Shown in pieces: positions 16,195 through 24,475 of a DNA stretch of 64,000 nucleotides. Every line of letters starts with the position of its first letter. Position 1 is the first letter of the stretch. Source of the DNA: Ammoniphilus sp. CFH 90114. GTDB lineage: Bacteria > Bacillota > Bacilli > Aneurinibacillales > RAOX-1. Under the pieces are notes generated by a model. It saw only the letters and a list, made by a program, of their open reading frames with translations, was not told where the DNA came from and made no database searches. Made by a program: the position numbers and the translations under genes. The stretch lies in assembly GCF_004123195.1 (NCBI RefSeq), contig NZ_SDLI01000004.1:310001-374000 (forward strand). The letters are read 5' to 3'.

Positions 16195-19100
16195 CTATAA
16201 GTTATTCGCTCTCTGTCTTAAGTTTATCTCGTTCAAACATGGAACTCTTTCTCTAAGCTGATTAGCTACATGGGAATGGCAGGTGAAGAAGAGCACTTGC
16301 TGATGCTTACTGACTTCAAGTAGGCACTCTATGGCTAATTGAGTGCGACCCCCATCAAAATTAACGAATATATCATCTAAGATGATAGGTAAAGGTTCAG
16401 GACCGGCACACTCCTCGATGAGAGAAAACCTTAAACTTAGAAAGAGCTGTTCCTTTGTCCCTCTACTTAAATACCCTGGCTCAAGTCGCATCCCGTCATG
16501 TCTCTCCACATAAATCTTTTGTTCACCAACAGGGGAATAGACTCTCGTATATCTTCCTCCGGTCAGATTGTAAAAATATTCAGTGGCCCTCTTTAGAACT
16601 CCCGGTTGTCTCTTTGATTCGTACGATTCTCTCGTTCGCTTGAGTAATAAATAAGCCATCCGATAGACCGTCCATTGCTTAGACGCAAGACCTAGTTCAT
16701 ATAGAGTCTCCTCACGCTGTTGGTACAAAGCGGATAGGTTCTGACCCGATTCTAAGCGACTAATCTTATTTTTCCATTGACCTCGTCGGTCTAGGGACTC
16801 CTGAAGTTCGATATGAAGTTGTTCTAGCTCCTCCGCCAATTGTTCTACTCGTGCCTCCACTTCCTCTCTGCTATAGAGAGGAAGCATGTCTATGATTTCC
16901 TGGCTTGCTGAAGAGTACAGAGCATGCGTCATCACGGATCTTTCTTCTTCACGCTTCTTGCGTTCAAGATAAACAGTAGAAAGTTGTCTAAAATGTTCCC
17001 TGTCATTAGCCCCTGTACGTTTCAGTAATTCAACACACTCTGCTTTCAACTTTGCACACAGCCGTTCCTTTTTTTCGAGGCCTTCTTTTCTTTCCTTCCA
17101 ATCACTTCTCATCCGTTCAGCTTCTCTATAGGCTTCTTCATTCTCCATTGCTAATCTGTGGAGGACCTTCATCTTCGTCCATGATTGCTCTGAATGTAAA
17201 AGAATATCTACCTGTGAGCACAACTCGTCGACTCTACTTGTAAAATCATGAAGCCCGTTATCCAATACACGGCACTTATAATCAATTTCATCATACTTTT
17301 GCAGTTTATCTTTTGCCTTTTCCGTAACACTTAGAACTTCAAGGACCCCTTCCGGACTTAAGCCTGTTGGGAGCCCTAACTCTCTTAAGGTTTCTATCCA
17401 GTTTCCTTGCTCTAGGTCGTATTCAGTAGAAAGCTCTTGTAATTTCCTATCTAACTTATCTATTTCTTTATGTAACTGCTGCAATTTATCTCCCAGTATG
17501 GACTTTTTTTCCTTTGCACGGTAGTGGACGCGGTGGCTCTGTCTTAACTGTTGAATATACTGAGCAATTGCATCTAAGGATCGTTCTCCATGAAATGAGT
17601 TCATCGAGAGGGTCATCAGTTCCGACTGTTTCGCTTTGATCTGCTCTGTTAAATCTTCTATCGCATTCGCATAGGTATGATCACTCTTACTTGTCCGAAG
17701 ACTTCCTGCACGGTAGCCATAGATGATGGAGAGCAAAAAGCTTACAATCACTGGAATAACCAACCACCATGCATCACGAAACCAGAAGTACCATCCCGTA
17801 CTTAAAGCGAAGGCAAGGAACAAAGTAAGGATGGAGATGAATTTCCACTGTAAAGTGGCCTTCGTATTTGCACGCCTCTGACTTCGCTCTCGTTCCCACT
17901 CTTTCTTCATCCATTCTAAGCGACTCTGGTCATTCTGTACCGTATGATATAGGGCTTGGAAACGATTATAATCCTGCTCCACACGATCCAGTTCAGGCCC
18001 CTCTGATATCGTAGGTTCTTCTTTGATCATTTTGTCGTACTCGCGCTTTACATCTAACAGCTCTTCTTCTCTTTCTGCCTTTAGATGCTTTAAGGTTTTA
18101 TGATCGGTAGAGAAGGCTTGAAAGATCAGACGTTGTTCTCTTAACATTTCTCTGCGGCTGATGGTCGTATCAAATTCTCTTAATCTACTCCAACTCCAAT
18201 CCGGCCCAAGCTGGGATAAGAAGTTCTCAATAGCTTGATAGAGGTGATCCCGCTCTACGGATAAAGCCAATAATTGATCGTTCTTCTGCTCCCATCGAGT
18301 CGACTGCATAAAGAGGTGTTCGATCTCCTCCTTCAATGATAGAATCCGATCATCGATGGTGAAGCGAGCAATCTTGTCTTGTAGTTCTGCCAACTTCTGA
18401 TTATCCTCTTCTATGTCCAATTCATGAGACAATATCTCCCTATCAAGTTGATCTAAACGTGCGATACCTTGTTCGGGAAAGGTAGAAGTGTCTGGAAACT
18501 CTCTGAGTCGGGCCTCCATTAGTAAGACGTCTTGCCACAAGGGATAGAGTTGTTTTAATTTCTCCCATCGCTTACATTGAAGCTTCAACTCACGATCCCG
18601 CGATTGGAGTTGTTCTATTTCTCCATTAAGAAAATCGAGCTCTTGATGGATCGTATTATATGCGTCATTCTCTGCTTGAAGGTGTCTAATTTGGCCATCA
18701 AGCTCTTCGACTTGAACAAGAAGCTGGTTGACGAGGGGCTGAGTTCCTCTCGGTTTAAATAATTTCTCTGCTTCCTCTATCCATGATTTCTCCCATTGCT
18801 GTAAAGAAACACCCGTGCCAGAATTATAAAGAAAATGGGCCACATCCTCTTGATTCAGGTTACCCAGTAGAGACAACTCAGTTAAACCGAAGGAATAGAT
18901 GTTAGAGTAAAAGGAAGGAGTAGTTCCTCCTAGTAATTTTCCTAACCATTCTTCCCCCTTCTCTTCACCGCTTGGAAGAATGACTCTGACCGTTCCCTGA
19001 GCCTTCTTATTCCCAATTCGTTCGATTTGGTATTCTTGATCCATGGAGTCACGAAGTGTGACGATTCCGCCAAACTTTCCTCCTTCTAGCGGTTCATAAC

Positions 19101-19275
19101 GATCTTCAGGAGTTCTTCTGCTCTCAAACCCAAATAATATGGCCCGCACAAAAGCGAGAAGAGTGCTCTTCCCAGCCTCGTTGCTGCCCTCAACTAAGTT
19201 TAAACCATGTCCAAATTCCGCAGTGAAGTCTTGATACTTCCCAAACCCATAGATATGAACAGAAGTTATGATCAT
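16195..19275 (-). CDS. yhaN: YhaN-like Rad50/SbcC-type ATPase
   Basis: 1026 residues. Walker A is G30-S-N-E-A-G-K-S-T38, then long coiled coils, a central pair of hydrophobic segments (about 470-520), more coiled coil, and a C-terminal ABC signature (LSRGTKEQLFLSLRFSL) with Walker B (LPIILDDIFVNFD). This is the B. subtilis YhaN layout (SbcF); with YhaO it forms an Mre11/Rad50-like complex thought to process DNA ends. I see no CxxC zinc hook. The ATG at 19275 overlaps the yhaO stop (ATGA), so translation is coupled. Confidence 0.93.
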   Translation of the reverse strand: MIITSVHIYGFGKYQDFTAEFGHGLNLVEGSNEAGKSTLLAFVRAILFGFESRRTPEDRYEPLEGGKFGGIVTLRDSMDQEYQIERIGNKKAQGTVRVILPSGEEKGEEWLGKLLGGTTPSFYSNIYSFGLTELSLLGNLNQEDVAHFLYNSGTGVSLQQWEKSWIEEAEKLFKPRGTQPLVNQLLVQVEELDGQIRHLQAENDAYNTIHQELDFLNGEIEQLQSRDRELKLQCKRWEKLKQLYPLWQDVLLMEARLREFPDTSTFPEQGIARLDQLDREILSHELDIEEDNQKLAELQDKIARFTIDDRILSLKEEIEHLFMQSTRWEQKNDQLLALSVERDHLYQAIENFLSQLGPDWSWSRLREFDTTISRREMLREQRLIFQAFSTDHKTLKHLKAEREEELLDVKREYDKMIKEEPTISEGPELDRVEQDYNRFQALYHTVQNDQSRLEWMKKEWERERSQRRANTKATLQWKFISILTLFLAFALSTGWYFWFRDAWWLVIPVIVSFLLSIIYGYRAGSLRTSKSDHTYANAIEDLTEQIKAKQSELMTLSMNSFHGERSLDAIAQYIQQLRQSHRVHYRAKEKKSILGDKLQQLHKEIDKLDRKLQELSTEYDLEQGNWIETLRELGLPTGLSPEGVLEVLSVTEKAKDKLQKYDEIDYKCRVLDNGLHDFTSRVDELCSQVDILLHSEQSWTKMKVLHRLAMENEEAYREAERMRSDWKERKEGLEKKERLCAKLKAECVELLKRTGANDREHFRQLSTVYLERKKREEERSVMTHALYSSASQEIIDMLPLYSREEVEARVEQLAEELEQLHIELQESLDRRGQWKNKISRLESGQNLSALYQQREETLYELGLASKQWTVYRMAYLLLKRTRESYESKRQPGVLKRATEYFYNLTGGRYTRVYSPVGEQKIYVERHDGMRLEPGYLSRGTKEQLFLSLRFSLIEECAGPEPLPIILDDIFVNFDGGRTQLAIECLLEVSKHQQVLFFTCHSHVANQLRERVPCLNEINLRQRANNL

Positions 19276-20522
19276 GACTTCCATTCTCCCTTCTCTCTAT
19301 GGCCCAAGAGCCTCTCAAGTTCTTCATTCCAATTCCAATCCCTATCCCCTTCTCCGAACCACGTAACCCATTTCCTTCCAAGTCGGTGTTCATGACGTAG
19401 TGGAGAACTCGCTTCCTGAAGCAACTCTTGCAAAAGTTGAGGTTCTTCCTTCAAACGATGCACCCATGTCTGCATCTCTAGTAAGAAAGGGTCTTCTTCA
19501 AGTAATACCGATGAAACCTGGACATGAATAGCTTGAAGCCAAAAAAATGGAGTATCGATCTCACGATAACGATCTAACAAATCATGGGTTATGTTATGTT
19601 TCCTTAGTATAGCAGCAAGTTCCTCCGTGATCTTCAGTCGAAGACGACCAATCACTGATCTCCCTTTCACCAACTGCTTCCAATTGTCCATCTCTCTGTC
19701 TAAGTGATCTAAGAGGTCTTGTTCCGTTTGGCAGATGGTAAGATCCATCTGAGAATCAAACCATCGCACCACGTCTAGTCCCCGAAACGATAGGGAGGTC
19801 TTTCCTACGGAATCAACCTCAACGAGGTAGCACCCTTTCTCCCCTGTTTCCTTAAAACTTCTTCCCTGCAGGTTGCCAGGATAGATAATAACCGGCTTGT
19901 CCTTCCTCAGGATCTGACCAACATGGATATGACCTAGCGCCCAATAATCCATTCCGCTTCTCTGCAGGTCAGCCATACTGCACGGCGCATAGTTGTCATG
20001 TGCTGTGTCTCCTCCTACATTGGAATGAAGGAGACCAATGGCGTAAGAATTATGTTCTTCTCGCTGAAAACGAATGGCGAGATTATCCATCACGTGATGA
20101 GTTGGATAACTTATTCCATAAATTCTTGCAAGCTCACGACCGTTCTTTCTATATGGTATGGACTCCACTTCCTCCCCTGAGAAGAAATGAACCTGCTCTG
20201 GCCATGTCAATCGCGCCCGATAACCATCCAGAGGATCATGATTCCCATGAATGATATAGCTAGATATCCCACAGGAAGCTAGCCTCTCTAATCCTTCCTT
20301 AAAACGAAGCTGTGCACGTAGACTACGATCTGCCGAGTTGTAAATATCGCCAGCTAGTAATAAAAAATCGACTTGTTCATCTATACATAATTGAATAAGG
20401 CGCTGGTAAGCTTGAAAGGTGGATTCTTGTATTTGTTCTCGAATACGCGGAGGCAATTGGCTTAAACCGACGAACGGAGTGTCTAGATGAAGATCTGCCG
20501 CATGTATAAATCGAATGTCCAT
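19272..20522 (-). CDS. yhaO: YhaO-like Mre11/SbcD-type DNA exonuclease
   Basis: A calcineurin-like phosphoesterase of 416 residues: motif I D10-L-H12, motif II LLAGDIYN, motif III HGNHD, GLLHSN and a C-terminal GHIHVG complete the two-metal site, followed by a capping domain for the ATPase partner. It acts with YhaN on DNA ends. GGAGG precedes the ATG and the last four bases overlap yhaN. This pair is the usual Bacillales arrangement and is distinct from the second Mre11-like gene at 23477. Confidence 0.94.
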   Translation of the reverse strand: MDIRFIHAADLHLDTPFVGLSQLPPRIREQIQESTFQAYQRLIQLCIDEQVDFLLLAGDIYNSADRSLRAQLRFKEGLERLASCGISSYIIHGNHDPLDGYRARLTWPEQVHFFSGEEVESIPYRKNGRELARIYGISYPTHHVMDNLAIRFQREEHNSYAIGLLHSNVGGDTAHDNYAPCSMADLQRSGMDYWALGHIHVGQILRKDKPVIIYPGNLQGRSFKETGEKGCYLVEVDSVGKTSLSFRGLDVVRWFDSQMDLTICQTEQDLLDHLDREMDNWKQLVKGRSVIGRLRLKITEELAAILRKHNITHDLLDRYREIDTPFFWLQAIHVQVSSVLLEEDPFLLEMQTWVHRLKEEPQLLQELLQEASSPLRHEHRLGRKWVTWFGEGDRDWNWNEELERLLGHREKGEWKS

Positions 20523-20598
20523 TCCCTACCTCCCAAAAACAGAATATATGTTCTTATATTAATAAAGATCTCGTCGATTGTAAAGCAATCTCTGGACA

Positions 20599-20620
20599 AT
20601 GCGGATAATTTTTCCGTATT
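20599..20620. repeat. single palindromic repeat unit in a divergent promoter region
   Basis: ATGCGGA, A/T loop, TCCGTATT: one unit of the family seen at 762 and 15909, lying between the divergent yhaO and YdjO-like genes. Confidence 0.5.
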
Positions 20621-20661
20621 AGGACAGACTAAGCAAAGCATAAGACGAAGGAGGAATCATT

Positions 20662-20865
20662 GTGTTCTTTAATCGCAAAAAGGAACCTGATCCTATAGAA
20701 GAAGTGGAAACGGAAATTTGGAAATGTATGGTCGATACATGTTCAGGTTGGGCTAGAAAAGAATTCTCTTTCTCTGATGAACCCCAGTGTCCATTCTGTG
20801 AAGGGGAAATGATGAGCGAAATAAGGATGTTACCTGTACTCTTCGATCGGATGCCCAATCAATAA
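20662..20865 (+). CDS. YdjO-like cold-inducible zinc-ribbon protein
   Basis: 67 residues that resemble Bacillus YdjO: FNRKKEPDPIEEVETEIWKC at the start, two cysteine pairs that could bind zinc (C-x4-C in KCMVDTC, CPFC near 54-57) and RMLPVL at the end. YdjO is a small cold-shock-induced protein of unknown mechanism. The start is GTG with GGAGG ahead. It is the only plus-strand gene inside the repair region, between the NurA-HerA operon and yhaO. Confidence 0.85.
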   Translation: MFFNRKKEPDPIEEVETEIWKCMVDTCSGWARKEFSFSDEPQCPFCEGEMMSEIRMLPVLFDRMPNQ

Positions 20866-20882
20866 TCAATAATATAGCGAAC

Positions 20883-20917
20883 GAAAAGAGACCTTACTCT
20901 TGATAAGTAAGGTCTCT
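20883..20917. terminator. bidirectional terminator closing the NurA-HerA operon
   Basis: AGAGACCTTACT / AGTAAGGTCTCT perfect 12-base stem with a seven-base loop; Ts follow on the minus strand. It lies between the stops of the YdjO-like gene and the Rad50 C-half gene. Confidence 0.8.
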
Positions 20918-20935
20918 ATAACATTTCACCCGAGC

Positions 20936-21601
20936 TTAATACATCTGTCCACGATCTCTCTCCGTTACGGAGCTTATCCCTTGTTGTAAGACCACCTGAT
21001 ATGAACGGTCGCCTGACTCTGCTAAATAGTGGTTGTGTGTCACAAGGAGCACCTGACGCTTGGTTTTCTGAGTAACACCCTTGAGGAACTGAGCAAGCAT
21101 CATTCCATATTCCTCAGAGACGTGCTTACCCGGTTCATCCAACATTAATGGACCGTCAGTCTGTTGCTTCCCTGACTCCATCAACGCAATCCGTAAGGCT
21201 AGGGAGACAATATCCACAACACCGCCTCCACGCGCATCCTGTGGCTTAGTCTCAACCAATACTCCATCATAATTGGAAACCACATAGAACTCTGCATCCG
21301 GCCGGTTATTCTTTTCGGAAAGGATGACACGAAAAGCTATATCGTCCGTACTAAAAACAAACTGCAAAGCCCCTGTAACCCAAGCCTCAATATTTTGCCT
21401 CGCTTGCTCCCTGGCAAATGCTGCTGCTTCTTGTAGTAAATAGCGGGCTTTCGTATAATCTTCAATCTCTGCGTGGAGATGTTCGACCTTTTCCTGCCAT
21501 TGCCTCTTCTCTTCAATTAAGTGCTCCTGTTGGCCTCTTCGCCTTTCATAAATCTGGCGAAATCGAGTAGCCTTCTCTCTTAACTGGGAGTAATCCTCCA
21601 T
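20936..21601 (-). CDS. Rad50/SMC-like ATPase, C-terminal half (split gene)
   Basis: 221 residues: an N-terminal coiled coil (about 5-70), then a strand-rich lobe, an ABC signature-like DARGGGVVDIVSLALR (122-137), Walker B with D155-E156 (LMLDEPGKH) and an H-loop (VTHNH). There is no Walker A. The missing half is the gene at 21897, which has Walker A but no signature or Walker B. Together they rebuild one Rad50-type head. GGGGG precedes the ATG. It is the last gene of the operon. Confidence 0.88.
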   Translation of the reverse strand: MEDYSQLREKATRFRQIYERRRGQQEHLIEEKRQWQEKVEHLHAEIEDYTKARYLLQEAAAFAREQARQNIEAWVTGALQFVFSTDDIAFRVILSEKNNRPDAEFYVVSNYDGVLVETKPQDARGGGVVDIVSLALRIALMESGKQQTDGPLMLDEPGKHVSEEYGMMLAQFLKGVTQKTKRQVLLVTHNHYLAESGDRSYQVVLQQGISSVTERDRGQMY

Positions 21602-21612
21602 ACTAATCCCCC

Positions 21613-21858
21613 TTACTTAATCAAATCAAAAGGAATGAGGCCTTCGATTTCTTTGAGGAGACGCTCTTTTTCCGCTTCTAGTTTCGCAATCTCTTCCTCC
21701 ATCCGATCAGGGTCCACCCCCATCTTACGGATCTCCTCGAGCAGTTCTTTCTCTTGCTGTTCTAAAATCTCTTTTCGGCTTAAAGCCCTTGTTCTGAGCT
21801 CTTTACCTTTTTCTATAGCTATTTTCAATTTATTTAATTGTTCTTGGCTCAAATTCAT
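21613..21858 (-). CDS. small coiled-coil protein between the Rad50 halves
   Basis: 81 residues, almost all charged heptad-like helix (EQQEKELLEEIRKMGV, then MEEEIAKLEAEKERLLKEIEG). AAAGGAGG precedes the ATG, so it is a genuine gene. It sits 38 bases after the Rad50 N-half gene and 11 before the C-half gene. It may bridge the two arms or replace part of the lost coiled coil; that is inference. I know no named family. Confidence 0.8.
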   Translation of the reverse strand: MNLSQEQLNKLKIAIEKGKELRTRALSRKEILEQQEKELLEEIRKMGVDPDRMEEEIAKLEAEKERLLKEIEGLIPFDLIK

Positions 21859-21896
21859 ACGCCTCCTTTTAACTTTTGATCCTCAACGCTTGTCTA

Positions 21897-23480
21897 TTAG
21901 CTAATCTCGGCTACAATTCGTTCAACGGTGTGATGTTCAATTTCTCCCAAACATATCGGACATCGTCCAAGATGTTTTAATTGTTCATAATATTGCTTGG
22001 CATGAGCCTCAAGATACATGTCTGCTTCCTCAATTTCGGCATCAAGCTTTCGCTTTTCCTTCACCATTGCAAGACTACGATAATGTGCATCTCTCAGAAC
22101 CTCAAGCTGTTTTCCTAGCTCCAGTACTTTCTGTAATTGCTGGTCTGCAACCGGTAGTGCTTCTGTCTCTTGCGTATAATGGGCCACAAGCTGAAGCTGG
22201 GTTGTCCATTCTCCTCTTTTCTGAACAAATCCCTTAAGTATTTGGTAGTTTCGACTAGCTTCTTGCCATTCCTCCCATAATTGTTGTGCTTGATCTAACC
22301 CTTTTGTTTTAGACAGGACGAGTTGAATCTTCCTGTCTACTTCCTGATATTCGTTGGCCTTCGTTGCAAAGGATATTAGTAGCTGTTCCTTCTCGAGTAC
22401 ATCCTGTAGTTTTCGGATTCCGATTTCTGCTTGGGAAATCGAAACGGTCTGATGGACGATCTGATTCATTAGATCTCTTTCCTGATTCAGCTCTCGTTTT
22501 GTGTTTTGCAGTCTTTCTACAGCTTGTCCACGTTCAAGTACACTAATTGCTTGTACGAGCAGTCCACCTGCCATTTCTAAGGAAGACGTCCTTCTAATCC
22601 ATTCTTCCGCTGCTTGAAGGGAGAATCTAGTCTCGTGTAATTGCTTATGGAAAGATAAGAGCTTCTCCCTATGATTTATAGCCTTTTCCGCACTCTTCCA
22701 ATACTCTCCCGCCATATCAAGAGGAGCTAATCGGTTAATGAATTCCTCTGCCGTTCTAAGCTTCTTATCCAGCTCTTTGCGCTCTAAGAGCTTCTGCTTG
22801 AACCACTCGATCCTGCGCTCTAATTCCTCAGCTTGCTGTAAACCTCTTTCTAAAGAAGTCAGAGATTTTTCCCATTGGTCTAGATCATCGAATTGCTTTA
22901 ACTGTTCCTCGCGCTTCTCAATCTCGGCAAGAAGTCGTCGCTCTTCAATTTGTTTGCTGTTTAATTCACTACTAGTTGTCTTATGAGCATAATCCAATAT
23001 ATGCACACCATTGATGCGTCCTATCGCTTTTGCCTTAATCGCTCCATTACTGTCTAATAGAAAAGGAGCATCCAATTGCATCCCTATGTTGATATTAACT
23101 TGAGTGGACTCATCTATTTTCACAGGACGAACGCCTGTTGCATTCATCACTTCTTCAGGTACTCCATGTCCGAATCCTTCATAGATCTGCTCCTCTAATC
23201 CCGGAACAGCTACAGAATATCGATTACGTGAGGAAGTACGTTCACGGCTAACTATCGTTCCATCGTTCATAATTAAGGTTACTTTGGTTCGATTGGAGCC
23301 AACTCTTATAAAATCCGACCCTTTGGGCTCGTTATACAACACCCAACGAATAGCCCGTATAATGGCTGTTTTCCCTTGGTCACTCGGACCTACAATAACA
23401 TTAAACCCTTGGACAAAAGCAAGTTCGGTTGTTCGATGGGATTGAAAATCATCGATAATCACACGCTGAATCCATTTCAC
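21897..23480 (-). CDS. Rad50/SbcC-like ATPase, N-terminal half with zinc hook (split gene)
   Basis: 527 residues. Opening DDFQSHRTTELAF and Walker A G31-P-S-D-Q-G-K-T-A39, then RWVLYNEPKGSDFIRVG, an INIGMQLDAPFLL stretch, and about 330 residues of coiled coil that ends in a zinc-hook-like C507-P-I-C510 close to the C-terminus. Signature and Walker B are absent and supplied by the gene at 20936. So the chain breaks just after the hook. The GTG start overlaps the stop of the Mre11-like gene (GTGA). Confidence 0.9.
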   Translation of the reverse strand: MKWIQRVIIDDFQSHRTTELAFVQGFNVIVGPSDQGKTAIIRAIRWVLYNEPKGSDFIRVGSNRTKVTLIMNDGTIVSRERTSSRNRYSVAVPGLEEQIYEGFGHGVPEEVMNATGVRPVKIDESTQVNINIGMQLDAPFLLDSNGAIKAKAIGRINGVHILDYAHKTTSSELNSKQIEERRLLAEIEKREEQLKQFDDLDQWEKSLTSLERGLQQAEELERRIEWFKQKLLERKELDKKLRTAEEFINRLAPLDMAGEYWKSAEKAINHREKLLSFHKQLHETRFSLQAAEEWIRRTSSLEMAGGLLVQAISVLERGQAVERLQNTKRELNQERDLMNQIVHQTVSISQAEIGIRKLQDVLEKEQLLISFATKANEYQEVDRKIQLVLSKTKGLDQAQQLWEEWQEASRNYQILKGFVQKRGEWTTQLQLVAHYTQETEALPVADQQLQKVLELGKQLEVLRDAHYRSLAMVKEKRKLDAEIEEADMYLEAHAKQYYEQLKHLGRCPICLGEIEHHTVERIVAEIS

Positions 23481-24463
23481 TCTTCATCCACCTCCAGCCG
23501 TTCCTGTGCCTTCGCAATTTGATCCATAACGAGTTCGCGAACAGATGTACTTATGCCTTCCCGTGATGCGATCTGTTCGATAATGTCGTGGATATTGGCA
23601 TATTGGAAGTCACCAGCTTGCTTAATTTCGTCCACAATAGCATTTAATTTCTGCTCTCGGTAGATGGCTTCTTCACCTTTACTGCGGTCAAGAATCTCCT
23701 CTCCCTTCGGAGCACTGCGAAGAGGAATTTTCCTATAGGTTAGCTTGCCATCTTCAATTTGAATGAGTACCATCTGAGGTCTGCGTGCCATCTCTGCTGG
23801 GTGATTGCTTAACCGAACGAATCCGCCGGGATTAAGGAAGAACTTCCCGTCCTTTTCTGTATCCCGGAATCCTAAATGATTATGGCCACAAAGGGTTAGA
23901 TCCGCTTCTGTTCCCACAATCTGATCGATCACAGTATGAGCCACTCCATCGATAAACTTTCGATCCATAAGCATACCATGCACCATATGAATGGCGACAT
24001 CGGCATTTTCCTTTGTAACGCAGTAATCTAATGTCGGATCACGACGATCTAAATCGACATGGAAGTGCTGCCCCGTAAGTTGTACTTTAGTCCCGTCCTT
24101 CTCTAAATAAACCCTTTCCCCTGGATGAATGATGCGGATAATCCCGAGCCTATTCGCAAGACCCAACATGGTTCGATCTAGTGTCTGCGGGTTATGGGCG
24201 AACACATCATGGTTTCCAATAATGCCGTACAATGGCGCCTTTAATTTGGTAAAAATAGATAGAAATTCCCCTACTACAGATGGAGACGGTGATGGCACAT
24301 CAAACACGTCACCACCATGCAATACAGCATCGACATCCACTTGATTGGCATAGTCCACGGCCTCATTTAGTTTAGTCTTTAGAGTGTCTGGGAAATGGTC
24401 TAAACGGTTGGCGGGGGACGTTCCACGAATATGGGTATCAGTTATATATAGTAGCCGTATCAA
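23477..24463 (-). CDS. Mre11/SbcD-like metallophosphoesterase of the HerA-NurA operon
   Basis: 328 residues. Two-metal calcineurin-like site: D9-T-H11, G-D52-V-F-D, G-N84-H85-D, MVHGML, CGHNH. A C-terminal extension from about 240 (helices ending in VRELVMDQIAKAQERLE) could clamp the Rad50-like partner. It overlaps the Rad50 N-half gene by four bases and follows HerA by 12. It should be the nuclease subunit of the complex, separate from YhaO. Confidence 0.92.
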   Translation of the reverse strand: MIRLLYITDTHIRGTSPANRLDHFPDTLKTKLNEAVDYANQVDVDAVLHGGDVFDVPSPSPSVVGEFLSIFTKLKAPLYGIIGNHDVFAHNPQTLDRTMLGLANRLGIIRIIHPGERVYLEKDGTKVQLTGQHFHVDLDRRDPTLDYCVTKENADVAIHMVHGMLMDRKFIDGVAHTVIDQIVGTEADLTLCGHNHLGFRDTEKDGKFFLNPGGFVRLSNHPAEMARRPQMVLIQIEDGKLTYRKIPLRSAPKGEEILDRSKGEEAIYREQKLNAIVDEIKQAGDFQYANIHDIIEQIASREGISTSVRELVMDQIAKAQERLEVDEE

Positions 24464-24475
24464 CTTTAATCCCCC

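Noticed and set aside
16195-19275. Bacterial SMC/condensin as identity of the large ATPase
   Set aside because: It lacks a hinge and sits in the yhaO-yhaN overlap; the layout is that of YhaN.
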